From contig CABZKL010000001.1 of assembly GCA_902526405.1 (NCBI GenBank), forward strand, positions 62,001 to 126,000: a DNA stretch of 64,000 bases, in the 5' to 3' direction. The notes below the pieces were generated by a model, which worked only from the letters and a program-made list of their open reading frames with translations, was not told the origin of the DNA and did not search any database. Both the position numbers and the translations under genes were made by a program. How positions within the stretch are numbered: position 1 is the stretch's first letter; each line of letters begins with the position of its first letter. Below, in pieces: positions 39,863 through 50,074 of the stretch. The stretch is from an uncultured Pelagibacteraceae bacterium. Its GTDB lineage: Bacteria > Pseudomonadota > Alphaproteobacteria > Pelagibacterales > Pelagibacteraceae.

Positions 39863-40928
39863 TATAATTAATAAATATTTCTATTGTAACAATTGAAATT
39901 AAGCCAACTGTTCCCATAGCAACAAAACCTACAAGAAAAGGCTTATAGCCCATATTTTTTATCTCCCTCAAATTTGTTGAAAGACCTATTGCAGCCATTG
40001 CCATTGTTAAAAAAATTTTAGATAAAAATTTTATATTTTCTACCGTACTTGACCAAATTTCATTTTGGTTAACCAAGAATATGTGATCACCTAAATTTCT
40101 TAAAATTATCATGGCTATAAAACCTAATACAAAGTAAGGAAAAATACTAATAAATGAGTATTTTTTATGTTTAAATTGACCTCTGGAATACAGATAGGCA
40201 AATAGAGGTATCATAATTATTAAAAATGTATTTCTGATTAATTTAGTTACTGTTGAAATATTTAAAGTTTCTGGACTGTTAAATTGTTGGTCATAAATTA
40301 GTCCAGCTGCAGCAACTTGAGCTGTCTCGTGTATAGCAGTGCCTAAAAACAAACCAATGAATAATGATTCACCATTAAAATAAAAATTAGCAAAGTAAGG
40401 GTAAATGAGCATTGAAATAATACCAAATAAAGTAATATTAGCAATTGCATAGGATACTTCATTTTTTTTTGCATTTATTACAGGAGCCATTGCCATTATT
40501 GCTGTAGTACCACAAACAGTACTGCCAACAGAAATAAGATAGGACATACGTTTTGGGATTATTATTTTTGTACTTATTAGTTTTATAACTAATAAAACAC
40601 TAACAATACAAATTATTATCAATGGTATTGCTATTTTTCCAAATTCTAAAAATGCAAATGGTTTTAGTTGAATTCCTAAACAAATAATACCAAGCTTTAG
40701 AATATTTTTTTGAGTAAAATCTAAACCTTTTAAAAAAATTTCCCTGATTTTGAATATATTTCCAAACAACATACCAAATAATATTGCAATCATTGCTGTA
40801 GAAATAGGACTTTTGGTATACCCCATTAGTTCTATTCCAACTATGTTATTTATACCTTGCGATAAAGTATAAAGAATGAAAGCTAGAATTATACCAGGTA
40901 TCAATACCAAGTACTTTTTATAAATCAT
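39855..40928 (-). CDS. YeiH/UPF0324 (PSE) family putative sulfate exporter
   Basis: GIICLGIQLKPFAFLEFGK, STVCGTTAIMAMAPVI, GTAIHETAQVAAAG. Confidence 0.9.
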   Translation of the reverse strand: MIYKKYLVLIPGIILAFILYTLSQGINNIVGIELMGYTKSPISTAMIAILFGMLFGNIFKIREIFLKGLDFTQKNILKLGIICLGIQLKPFAFLEFGKIAIPLIIICIVSVLLVIKLISTKIIIPKRMSYLISVGSTVCGTTAIMAMAPVINAKKNEVSYAIANITLFGIISMLIYPYFANFYFNGESLFIGLFLGTAIHETAQVAAAGLIYDQQFNSPETLNISTVTKLIRNTFLIIMIPLFAYLYSRGQFKHKKYSFISIFPYFVLGFIAMIILRNLGDHIFLVNQNEIWSSTVENIKFLSKIFLTMAMAAIGLSTNLREIKNMGYKPFLVGFVAMGTVGLISIVTIEIFINYII

Positions 40929-40944
40929 GAAATTAAAAAATTAA

Positions 40945-42111
40945 TTAGGCACTTCTATAAAGTTTTGTCATAACAAATTCTTTATGACCTAAAGCTTCAG
41001 CACATGTTAATCGTCCGTTAGCAACTCTTAATGTTGTTTTAATTAATTCGTCACCACCCTCTGATAAATTCATTTCTCTTGAAAGTATTTTTGATACATC
41101 ACAATCAATGTGTTCACCCATACTTTTAACTGTCAAAGGATTAGCGGTTAGTTTAATAACTGGTTCAATTGGATTTCCAACAATGTTCCCTTGTCCAGTT
41201 GGGAATAAATGAATATTAAAACCTGCTGCTGCTTGAAGTGTTACGCACTCAGCTGCAGCCGAAGAAGTATCCATAAAATACAAACCTTTCCCTTTAGTTG
41301 GTTCTTCAGCAGGTTCTAAGACATCAATAAATTTACAATTTCCAATTTTTTGAAAGTTTCCAAACGCTTTTTCTTCAATTGTGGTAAGACCACCAGCAAT
41401 ATTTCCAGCTGTTGGCTGACTTTCAGATAAATCATCAGTAGCTTCCTTCAATATAAAATCATTATATGCATTCCATGTCTTCAAGAATTTATCTGAAGCT
41501 TCTTTTGTTGCCCCTCTTGTAGCGCAAACTTTTTCAGCACCAGTTAATTCTGAAGTTTCTCCAAAACATAAGTGAACACCTAGAGGTTCCAATTTATCCA
41601 TTAAGTTTCCCACTGTTGGATTTGATGCTAAACCAGATGTAGTATCAGACTCACCACATTTAACAGATATCCACAGATCGCTCAAAGGACATTCCTCTCT
41701 TTGTTTTTCAGATGCCCACATGACAAATTCTTGAGCTTTCTTCGAGGCTTTCATTGTAGTTCCGATATCACCTGTTCTTTCAATGTGAAAGCCCTCAACT
41801 GGTTTTCCAGTTTTTGCAATTCCATCAACAATTTTTTTAGTCCATTTTGGTTCAATTCCTATAACAATTACAGCAGCAACATTTGGGTTACACCCAGTTC
41901 CAATCATTGTTCTAAAATGAAGTTCTAAATCCGCACCAAACTGAAGTCTTCCATAAGAATGTGGAAGCGCTATGGTCCCTTTGATATTATTTGCTACTGC
42001 TTCAGCACATGCATTAGAAATATCGTCAACAGGTAGTATAATTACATGATTTCTCGTACCTGCTCTTCCATTTTCTCTTTTATAACCTAAAAAACTTTTT
42101 GGTATTTCCAT
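40945..42111 (-). CDS. suyB: UxaA/altronate-dehydratase-like, (2R)-sulfolactate sulfo-lyase beta subunit
   Basis: [44 protein letters not shown]; paired with SAF-domain SuyA-like gene. Confidence 0.85.
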   Translation of the reverse strand: MEIPKSFLGYKRENGRAGTRNHVIILPVDDISNACAEAVANNIKGTIALPHSYGRLQFGADLELHFRTMIGTGCNPNVAAVIVIGIEPKWTKKIVDGIAKTGKPVEGFHIERTGDIGTTMKASKKAQEFVMWASEKQREECPLSDLWISVKCGESDTTSGLASNPTVGNLMDKLEPLGVHLCFGETSELTGAEKVCATRGATKEASDKFLKTWNAYNDFILKEATDDLSESQPTAGNIAGGLTTIEEKAFGNFQKIGNCKFIDVLEPAEEPTKGKGLYFMDTSSAAAECVTLQAAAGFNIHLFPTGQGNIVGNPIEPVIKLTANPLTVKSMGEHIDCDVSKILSREMNLSEGGDELIKTTLRVANGRLTCAEALGHKEFVMTKLYRSA

Positions 42112-42115
42112 TACT

Positions 42116-42400
42116 TTACCACTTTTTAGTTTTTACATTGTGAACATGTACATGCTCACCTTTCTTAGTAGATTTTACAACTTTACCAATATCATGACCA
42201 TATTTTAAAATGGTTTCACCTTCTTTAAGATCAGTCATAGCAATTTTATGACCCAAGGGTATTTCGTCTAAAGAGTGTATATTTACAGTGCTATCATCTT
42301 CCATTATCCAGCAAGAACAATTTTGCTTTGGATTGATTTTTTCTATTACTACTACGCCCACATTATCTTTTTTGTCGTGGATTATAATATCTGTAGCCAT
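42116..42400 (-). CDS. suyA: SAF-domain protein, (2R)-sulfolactate sulfo-lyase alpha subunit
   Basis: [22 protein letters not shown] ... [27 protein letters not shown]. Confidence 0.85.
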   Translation of the reverse strand: MATDIIIHDKKDNVGVVVIEKINPKQNCSCWIMEDDSTVNIHSLDEIPLGHKIAMTDLKEGETILKYGHDIGKVVKSTKKGEHVHVHNVKTKKW

Positions 42401-42512
42401 ATATAGTGTCGATTTGTTTGTTTGAATTTTTCAAAATCTTATATATTAATCCCTAGAATTAACAAACGAATTTTAAAAATATTAAATTTAAACTTTATCG
42501 AGGCTATAGTTT

Positions 42513-44297
42513 ATGACTAAAATGACAACAGAGGAAGCTTTTGTAAAAGTATTACAAATGCATGGAATTGAACATGCCTTTGGAATTATTGGTTCAGCCT
42601 TTATGCCAATTTCAGATATATTTCCAGATGCTGGTATTACATTCTGGGATGTTGCTCACGAAACTAACGGTGGACTAATTGCAGATGGTTATACAAGAGC
42701 CACAGGAAAAATGTCTATGGTTATTGCTCAGAATGGTCCTGGAATAACAGGATTAGTAACACCTATTAAAACTGCTTATTGGAATCATACTCCTCTATTA
42801 TTAGTTACACCTCAAGCTGCTAACAAAACCATGGGTCAGGGTGGCTTTCAAGAAGTCGAACAAATGAATTTATTTAAAGACATGGTCTGTTATCAAGAAG
42901 AAGTTAGAGACCCTTCTAGAATGGCAGAAGTGTTAAATAGAGTTATAGAAAAAGCAATTAGAGGATCAGCTCCAGCACAAATCAACGTACCAAGAGATTA
43001 TTGGACTCAAGTTATTGATATAGACCTTCCTCCAATTGTAAGATTAGAAAGACAAGCTGGTGGTGTGGATGCAATAAAAAAAGCAGCTGACCTATTATCT
43101 AATGCAAAATTTCCAGTAATTCTATCTGGAGCAGGTGTTGTTATTGGAGGTGCAATTGAAGACTGTAAAAAACTTGCTGAAAAATTAGATGCTCCAGTTT
43201 GTTCAGGTTACCAACATAATGATAGCTTTCCGGGAAGTCATCCTTTAGCAGCAGGGCCTTTAGGTTACAATGGTTCAAAAGCTGGGATGGAATTAATTAA
43301 ACAAGCAGATGTAGTTTTAGCATTGGGAACTAGACTAAATCCTTTTTCAACTTTACCAGGGTATGGAATGGATTATTGGCCAAAGGATGCAAGTATCATT
43401 CAAGTTGATATGAATTCAGATCGTATTGGCTTAACAAAAAAGGTTACAGTTGGAATTTGTGGAGATGCAAAACTAGTAGCTCAACAATTACTTGCTCAAC
43501 TATCTCCAAATGCAGGTGATAAGGATAGACAAAAGAGAAAAGATATAATTCATCAAACTAAATCTGCATGGTTACAAAAATTATCAAGTTTAGATCATGA
43601 AGAAGATGATGAGGGAACTGTTTGGAACAAAGAGGCAAGGGAAAGAGACTCAGATAGAATGTCTCCCAGACAAGCTTGGAGAGCAATTCAAGCAGGTATG
43701 CCCGAGGATGTAATAATTTCTAGTGATATTGGAAATAATTGTGCAATTGGTAACGCTTATCCAACATTTGAAAAAGGAAGAAAGTATTTAGCACCAGGAT
43801 TATTTGGACCATGTGGATATGGTTTTCCGTCAATTTTAGGAGCAAAAATCGGGTGTCCAGATACACCAGTGATTGGTTTTGCGGGTGATGGTGCATTTGG
43901 CATAAGCATGAATGAAATGAGCTCATGTGCAAGAGAAGAATGGCCTTCAATAACTATGGTAATATTTAGAAATTACCAATGGGGAGCAGAAAAAAGAAAT
44001 TCTATATTATGGTTTGATGATAATTTTGTTGGAACTGAGCTTGATCCAGAACTTAGCTATGCAAAAGTAGCTGACGCCTGTGGTTTAAAAGGTGTAACGG
44101 TTAAAACAATGGAAGAAACTACCAATGCTATCAAGCAATCTTGTGAAGATCAAAAGAAAGGAATTACAACATTTATAGAAGTAATTTTAAATCAAGAGCT
44201 TGGTGAACCATTTAGACGTGATGCTATGAAAAAACCAGTTAGGGTTGCTGGTATTAAAAAAGAAGATATGAAAAAACAGCCTTCTTTAAATTCTTAA
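42513..44297 (+). CDS. xsc: Sulfoacetaldehyde acetyltransferase (TPP enzyme)
   Basis: TPP-enzyme architecture; EAFVKVLQMHGIEHAFGIIGSAFMPISDIFPDAGI; GDGAFGISMNEMSSCAREEWP; NYQWGAEKRNSILWFDDNFVGTEL. Confidence 0.93.
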   Translation: MTKMTTEEAFVKVLQMHGIEHAFGIIGSAFMPISDIFPDAGITFWDVAHETNGGLIADGYTRATGKMSMVIAQNGPGITGLVTPIKTAYWNHTPLLLVTPQAANKTMGQGGFQEVEQMNLFKDMVCYQEEVRDPSRMAEVLNRVIEKAIRGSAPAQINVPRDYWTQVIDIDLPPIVRLERQAGGVDAIKKAADLLSNAKFPVILSGAGVVIGGAIEDCKKLAEKLDAPVCSGYQHNDSFPGSHPLAAGPLGYNGSKAGMELIKQADVVLALGTRLNPFSTLPGYGMDYWPKDASIIQVDMNSDRIGLTKKVTVGICGDAKLVAQQLLAQLSPNAGDKDRQKRKDIIHQTKSAWLQKLSSLDHEEDDEGTVWNKEARERDSDRMSPRQAWRAIQAGMPEDVIISSDIGNNCAIGNAYPTFEKGRKYLAPGLFGPCGYGFPSILGAKIGCPDTPVIGFAGDGAFGISMNEMSSCAREEWPSITMVIFRNYQWGAEKRNSILWFDDNFVGTELDPELSYAKVADACGLKGVTVKTMEETTNAIKQSCEDQKKGITTFIEVILNQELGEPFRRDAMKKPVRVAGIKKEDMKKQPSLNS

Positions 44298-44416
44298 TGT
44301 AAATCCATATCTGGCCAGTCTTTATTATTGTATCTATCTAGCTCTTTTTTAGTAATTGGGCGGAATAAAACCCATGCTATAACAATAACTAAAGCTATAA
44401 GTATTAATGTTTGCAT
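44294..44416 (-). CDS. Small membrane-anchored protein (40 aa)
   Basis: MQTLILIALVIVIAWVLFRPITKKELDRYNNKDWPDMDLH*; stop shares TTAA with the xsc stop. Confidence 0.45.
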   Translation of the reverse strand: MQTLILIALVIVIAWVLFRPITKKELDRYNNKDWPDMDLH

Positions 44417-44419
44417 TAT

Positions 44420-45220
44420 TTAATTTATAACAGACATTGGATCCAGTCTAGTTTGAAACCAATTAACTCTAAAATCTAGATGTGGGCCAGTTGATCTTCC
44501 AGTTGAACCAACTGTTCCAATAATATCTCCTTGATTAATATTATCACCTACTGAGACTAAAACATTTTCTAGGTGCGAGTATATTGTAGAAATTCCATGT
44601 CCGTGATCCATTATAACGGTTCCACCAGTATAATATAAATCATTTTCTGCCATAGTTACTGTTCCAGATCCAGAGGATTTAATCATCGTTCCTTGTTTAG
44701 CGGCAATATCAATTCCATAGTGTGGCCATCGTGGTTTACCATTTAAAATCCTTTGACTGCCATAAACACCACTTATGACTCCTTCAACTGGCATAATAAA
44801 TTTTTCTTTAAAAAATTGCAGATTTGAATTTATTGCTCTTGCTTCACCTATTGCGTTATTTTCTTTTTTAATTCTTTTGTACATAGACTCAGGTGGAGTA
44901 ACCTTACTTTCTTCGAGACCATCAATTCTTTGAATGTTATATTTTCTTTTTAGTACTTTTTTTACAAATTTTGTTTTTTTTCCATTAAGGATTTTCGTAA
45001 AAGTAAGATCATATTTTTGGTCTCTATCAATTCCAAAAACAAAGTACCCATCCTTTGAGACTTTTACTTCTCTTTTACCAACTAAAATTTTAGAGTTTGG
45101 GTCAGTTAGACCAAGTATGAAATGGCCTTGTAAAAATTTTCCTTGAAACTCAATTGCATGTATAGGAGATATTAAAAATAATAAAACTAGAAAAATCTTA
45201 TAAATTATTGAGCTGTCCAT
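44420..45220 (-). CDS. M23-family peptidase (LytM domain)
   Basis: HYGIDIAAKQGTMIKSSGSGTVT, GHGISTIYSHL, STGRSTGPHLDFRV; start at M of MDSSIIYKIF preferred. Confidence 0.93.
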   Translation of the reverse strand: MDSSIIYKIFLVLLFLISPIHAIEFQGKFLQGHFILGLTDPNSKILVGKREVKVSKDGYFVFGIDRDQKYDLTFTKILNGKKTKFVKKVLKRKYNIQRIDGLEESKVTPPESMYKRIKKENNAIGEARAINSNLQFFKEKFIMPVEGVISGVYGSQRILNGKPRWPHYGIDIAAKQGTMIKSSGSGTVTMAENDLYYTGGTVIMDHGHGISTIYSHLENVLVSVGDNINQGDIIGTVGSTGRSTGPHLDFRVNWFQTRLDPMSVIN

Positions 45221-45963
45221 CCACCATCTATTATAATTGATGTTCCAGTAATCATAGAGGAAGCTGGAGATGCTAAAAAGCAAACTGTAGTAGCAATATC
45301 ACTTTCAGTTGCAACTTTTCCCATTGGGATTTTTCCTAAAACCAGTTTTTTAAACCTATTATTTTTAAAAAATCTTTTTACCATTGGAGTTTCAACAAAT
45401 GTTGGAGACACCGAGTTAACTCTGATATTTTTTTTTGCTAATTCAACACCCATTCCTTTTGTTAGACCTTCAATGCCAAATTTAGTCATGTTATAAACAT
45501 TTCTTCCAATCATTCCTACATGACCAAGCTGTGAAGACATATTGATAATTGAACCGGGTCTTTTTTTATTTTTTAACATTTTTTGAACTACTAATTGAGC
45601 AACATTAAACGCAGCTTTCAGGTTTAAATCTACTAAATAGTTCATGCTTGATTGTTTTATTTTTTCAAAAGGTTCAGGGATATTTGTCCCTGCGTTATTT
45701 ACCAAAATATCAATAATTTTAATTTTATTTAATTTTTCTTTTAGATCTTGATAATTCATCACATCACATTGAATTTTTATGATTTTTCCTTTAACTTTTT
45801 TGATGTCATTCTCCAATTTATCTAAATCAGATTTAGTCCTACTTAATCCAATTATAGTTGCTCCTGCCTCTGCCAATGCAATAGAGCAAGCTCTTCCAAG
45901 TCCTTTTCCTGCGCCAGTAACCAAAGCATATTTTTTTTTGAGATTTATTTTCTGAAGATACAT
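45205..45963 (-). CDS. SDR-family oxidoreductase
   Basis: VTGAGKGLGRACSIALAEAG, NNAGTN, YNMTKFG. Confidence 0.93.
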   Translation of the reverse strand: MYLQKINLKKKYALVTGAGKGLGRACSIALAEAGATIIGLSRTKSDLDKLENDIKKVKGKIIKIQCDVMNYQDLKEKLNKIKIIDILVNNAGTNIPEPFEKIKQSSMNYLVDLNLKAAFNVAQLVVQKMLKNKKRPGSIINMSSQLGHVGMIGRNVYNMTKFGIEGLTKGMGVELAKKNIRVNSVSPTFVETPMVKRFFKNNRFKKLVLGKIPMGKVATESDIATTVCFLASPASSMITGTSIIIDGGWTAQ

Positions 45964-46556
45964 TATAAGAATAATATTTTAATATCAGTGTAAATCAACT
46001 CAACTGCAACAACTAAAATTGCCAATAATCCAAGCCAAGCTATCCACCTGTATTTCTTAATCCATCCAGATATTAGTGTAGCAGCTGTAGCCATCAGTAT
46101 AATTGATAAAACTAAACCAAATACAAGAAGTCCATAATGTTCACCAGCAGCACCCGCAACACCCAAAACATTATCTAAACTCATTGTGAAATCAGCTAAA
46201 AGAACAGTCCAAATCGCTTTTAAGAAACTAGAGTTATCTACTTTAATATCTTCCTCTTTTTCAGATCCTTTAATTACATCGACGTAAAGTTTGTAAACAA
46301 TGTAAAGTAATAAAAGTCCTCCTATAAGTCTTAAACCTGTAATCTGTAAAAGATAAGCAGTAAGAAGTGTTAATATTATTCTGAGTATTACTGCACCTCC
46401 TATACCCCAAAATATAATTTTTTTTCTTTGTTCAGGTGGAAATTTGGATGCAACCATACCAATGATAATTGCGTTATCCCCAGCTAAAACTAAATCTATA
46501 AATATTATTTGTGTTAAAATCGCTATTTGTTCAGGAGCAAATAATTCAGCAAACAT
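45963..46556 (-). CDS. TerC-family membrane protein
   Basis: DLVLAGDNAIIIGMVA ... DFTMSLDNVLGVAGAA. Confidence 0.93.
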   Translation of the reverse strand: MFAELFAPEQIAILTQIIFIDLVLAGDNAIIIGMVASKFPPEQRKKIIFWGIGGAVILRIILTLLTAYLLQITGLRLIGGLLLLYIVYKLYVDVIKGSEKEEDIKVDNSSFLKAIWTVLLADFTMSLDNVLGVAGAAGEHYGLLVFGLVLSIILMATAATLISGWIKKYRWIAWLGLLAILVVAVELIYTDIKILFL

Positions 46557-48151
46557 TAATGATTAAGTATCATGTCTGCACCTTTTTCTGCAATCATTAT
46601 TGTAGGAGCATTAGTATTGCCAGATGTAATATTTGGCATAATGGATGCATCAATCACTCTTAGATTACTTACTCCTCTAACTCTTAGTTTTTCATCAACC
46701 ACTGACATTTCATCCTGACCCATTTTACAAGTACCAACGGGATGAAAAATAGTTTGAGCGTAATTTGAAGCCTCTTTAACTAACTCCTCATCATCATTAA
46801 TGTTTATTCCAGGTCTATATTCTTCAGGTGAATATTTTTTAAAAGTTTTAGACTCCATTATTATTTTTCTTGTTAATTTCAGACCTTTAGCTGCAATCAT
46901 TCTATCATTATCAGTAGATAGATAGTTTTGTTTTATTTTAGCATAAGTTCTAGAGTCTTTGTCGACTATACTTACATGACCTCTGCTAGTAGGTTTTATG
47001 TTGGACACTGTCGGTGTGAAAGCATGAAAGTCGTGATTTTTAGTTGCACCCAATGTATCCATACTCATTGGTTGAACATGCCATTGTAAATCTGGTAATT
47101 CTAATGAAGAATCACTTTTTGCAAACATACAAAGTTGACTAGCTCCCATAGTCATAGGACCAGTTCTCTTAAAAATATACTCTAATCCAATCATTAAATT
47201 TCCAAACAGACTATTAATTTTTTTGTTTAAAGATTTAAGACCATTTATTTTATAAATAGGTCTTAACATAAGATGATCATGTAAATTTTCACCTACACCA
47301 TTTAAATTATGCACCATTTGTATTCCGAGGTTTTTTAATTTTTCAGAATTTCCAATTCCTGAAACTTGTAGGATTTGAGGTGAACCAATAGCCCCTGAGG
47401 ATAATATTATTTCTCTATTAGCTTCTACTTTTTTTAATTCATCTCCTTGCCAAAATTCAACACTTTTAGCTATTTTATTTTCAAAGATTATTTTTTTGAC
47501 ATGTGCATGAGTAATAATTTCTAAATTTTTTCTATTTTTAATTGGATTTAAGTATCCCACAGATGTACTACATCTAAAACCATCTTTCTCTGTAACTTGA
47601 AAATATCCACATCCAAGATTGTCGCCAGTGTTAAAATCTTTAGTTTTAGGTATTCCAAACTCTTCAGCTGCATTTTGAAATTCATCTAATAGCGGGAGAT
47701 GAATTCTTTGATCAGAAACCGCCAAAGGTCCATCAACTCCATGAAATTCATTTTTACCTCTTTCTTGATCCTCAGCTTTTATAAAATAAGGCAACACATC
47801 ATCCCATCCCCAACCAGTATTTCCTAACTGACGCCAGACATCATAATCTCTATTTTGACCTCTTATATATAACAATCCATTTATTGATGAACTTCCTCCT
47901 AAAGTTTTACCTCTAGGATACCTAATAGAAATATTGTTCATGCTTTCATCAGGCTCAGTTTTGTAACACCAATCTGTTTTTGGGTTATGCATAGTTTTAA
48001 AATAACCCACAGGTATATGTATCCAGGGATAATTATCTTTACCACCAGCCTCCAAAAGAAGGACTTTATGAGCTGGATTTTCTGACAATCTGTTTGCTAG
48101 CACACAACCAGCCGATCCGGCTCCAAGTATTATAAAATCGTAATTATTCAT
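46556..48151 (-). CDS. GMC-family FAD-dependent oxidoreductase (choline dehydrogenase-like)
   Basis: FIILGAGSAGCVLANRLSE, RGKTLGGSSSINGLLYIRG, GAIGSPQILQVSGIG, TFHPVGTCKMG-type C-terminus. Confidence 0.93.
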   Translation of the reverse strand: MNNYDFIILGAGSAGCVLANRLSENPAHKVLLLEAGGKDNYPWIHIPVGYFKTMHNPKTDWCYKTEPDESMNNISIRYPRGKTLGGSSSINGLLYIRGQNRDYDVWRQLGNTGWGWDDVLPYFIKAEDQERGKNEFHGVDGPLAVSDQRIHLPLLDEFQNAAEEFGIPKTKDFNTGDNLGCGYFQVTEKDGFRCSTSVGYLNPIKNRKNLEIITHAHVKKIIFENKIAKSVEFWQGDELKKVEANREIILSSGAIGSPQILQVSGIGNSEKLKNLGIQMVHNLNGVGENLHDHLMLRPIYKINGLKSLNKKINSLFGNLMIGLEYIFKRTGPMTMGASQLCMFAKSDSSLELPDLQWHVQPMSMDTLGATKNHDFHAFTPTVSNIKPTSRGHVSIVDKDSRTYAKIKQNYLSTDNDRMIAAKGLKLTRKIIMESKTFKKYSPEEYRPGININDDEELVKEASNYAQTIFHPVGTCKMGQDEMSVVDEKLRVRGVSNLRVIDASIMPNITSGNTNAPTIMIAEKGADMILNH

Positions 48152-48291
48152 AAATTATATCCTTTATAAGTAAAAAAATTTTTTTTTCTAATAAATCTGT
48201 GAAAAATTTAAGAATATGTCAATTTTAGTGCTTGTTTTGAATTTCAATATAAGAGAAGCTTAATTTTTAAAAAATAAAGAGAGGGAAAAAA

Positions 48292-49386
48292 ATGAAAAAA
48301 ATCGTTTCAATGTTATTTGCAGTTGCAATGGTGTTTGGATTTATCTCAAATGCTAATGCTGCAAAAACACTAAAATGTCAGACGGTACTTAACACTAAAG
48401 CTGATGAAGTGAAAATGTTAAAAGACTTTACTGACACTGTTACAACTTTGACATCTGGATCTCTAAAGTTTGAAATTTTACCTGCAGGCGCTGTAGTTGG
48501 AGTTAAAGAAACATTAGATGCAGTTGACAAAGGACTAATCGATTGTGGTTTCGCATGGACTCACTATTGGTCAGGTGATCACCCTGCTGCTATGTTATTT
48601 GGTTCGCCAGTAGCTGGTGGTGGTGTAGGTATTGATAATATCGCATTCTTATCATGGTTTCAATATGGTGGTGGTAAAGAATTATATGACCAACTATGGA
48701 AAGAAATGGGAAGAGATATTAAAGGATTTATGATTCAACCTGTTGGACCAGAAGCTTTAGGTTGGTTTCCAAAACCAATTAAAGACATGGCTGACTTCAG
48801 AAAATATAAATTTAGAACTCCTCCAGGAATTCCAGGACAAACTTATAAAGATATCGGTATCGCATCTGTAGCTATGGGTGGTGGAGACATTCTACCAGCT
48901 TTAGAAGCAGGTACAATTGATGCTGCTGAGTGGTGTTGTCCAAAACCAGACTTAACTTTTGGTTTCCAAAAGGTATTAAAGCACTATTACTTACAAGGTT
49001 TACACCAAGTAGTCGTAAATGCTGACTTTTATATTACTGGAAAAACTTACAATGCAATGTCTGATCATGAGAAGAAGTCTCTTGAAGTAGCTGCTAATGC
49101 GTCATTAGCAAAATCTTTAAGTTACAGAATCTATGAAAATGGTAAAGCTTTGAAAGAACTAACAGAAGTTCATGGAGTAATTTTAGAAGATACACCTTCT
49201 GATTATTTCACAGAATATATGGCTGCTGCAAAAGCTTCTTTAAACAAGAATGCTGCAGATAACAAATTTTTCAATGAAGTATACACTTCAATGAAAGAAT
49301 TTGCTGATATAGCAGTTCCTTTCTGGAGCGGTTCTCAAATGTCTAATGCTAAGCTAGGAATGGCTCACGCAGCAACATTAAAGTAA
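48292..49386 (+). CDS. TRAP transporter substrate-binding protein (DctP family)
   Basis: Signal peptide; FRTPPGIPGQTYKDIGIASVAMGGGDILPALEAGTIDAAEW. Confidence 0.93.
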   Translation: MKKIVSMLFAVAMVFGFISNANAAKTLKCQTVLNTKADEVKMLKDFTDTVTTLTSGSLKFEILPAGAVVGVKETLDAVDKGLIDCGFAWTHYWSGDHPAAMLFGSPVAGGGVGIDNIAFLSWFQYGGGKELYDQLWKEMGRDIKGFMIQPVGPEALGWFPKPIKDMADFRKYKFRTPPGIPGQTYKDIGIASVAMGGGDILPALEAGTIDAAEWCCPKPDLTFGFQKVLKHYYLQGLHQVVVNADFYITGKTYNAMSDHEKKSLEVAANASLAKSLSYRIYENGKALKELTEVHGVILEDTPSDYFTEYMAAAKASLNKNAADNKFFNEVYTSMKEFADIAVPFWSGSQMSNAKLGMAHAATLK

Positions 49387-49410
49387 TCAGTAATTAATCT
49401 TAAATTATAT

Positions 49411-49448
49411 AATTAGAGCGAACTTAAATGTTCGCTCTAATTTTTTTT
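49411..49448 (+). terminator. Intra-operon terminator/attenuator between TRAP SBP and permease genes
   Basis: AATTAGAGCGAAC-ttaaat-GTTCGCTCTAATT followed by a T run. Confidence 0.85.
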
Positions 49449-49459
49449 AACAGAATTAT

Positions 49460-50074
49460 ATGGCAGACGAACCAACTAAATTAGATATCTCTGATGAAAT
49501 GATTGCCGAAAGGCGAGGTGGTTCAGGCAAAATGCCAGAAGATATGCCATCTTGGATGGCTAGCTCTATAGTCAATATTGATAAATTTAGTAGATGGGTT
49601 GGAAATGTTGTTTGCTGGATTTTAATGCCTTTAATTTTTGCTATGACTTATGAAGTATTGGCAAGAAAATTATTTTTAGCCCCAACAATTTGGGCTTACG
49701 ATATAAGTCGATTTTTGTATGGCGCATTATTTATGCTGGGTGCTGCATATGCTCTTTCTAAAGGAGTTCATATAAGAGCTGACTTTTTATACAGAAATTT
49801 TAAACCAAAGAATCAAGGTAAGATTGATTTTTGGTTGTATCTTTTATTTTATTTTCCAGGATTATTAGTTTTTCTTTATATGACGATTGGATTTGTTGGA
49901 GAGTCAATTCAAAGAGGTGAGAAAGGTATGGATACCACATGGATGCCTTATATGTGGCCTATCAAATCTTGTTTGTTGATTGGAATTGTTTTTTTATTAA
50001 TTCAAGGAATTTCGGAATTATTTAAAAGTTATTGGGCTGCCACCAAAGGTGAATGGCCTGGAGAAGAAAAATGA
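49460..50074 (+). CDS. TRAP transporter small permease (DctQ family)
   Basis: 4-TM DctQ pattern, RFLYGALFMLGAAYALSKGVHIRADFLY. Confidence 0.9.
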   Translation: MADEPTKLDISDEMIAERRGGSGKMPEDMPSWMASSIVNIDKFSRWVGNVVCWILMPLIFAMTYEVLARKLFLAPTIWAYDISRFLYGALFMLGAAYALSKGVHIRADFLYRNFKPKNQGKIDFWLYLLFYFPGLLVFLYMTIGFVGESIQRGEKGMDTTWMPYMWPIKSCLLIGIVFLLIQGISELFKSYWAATKGEWPGEEK

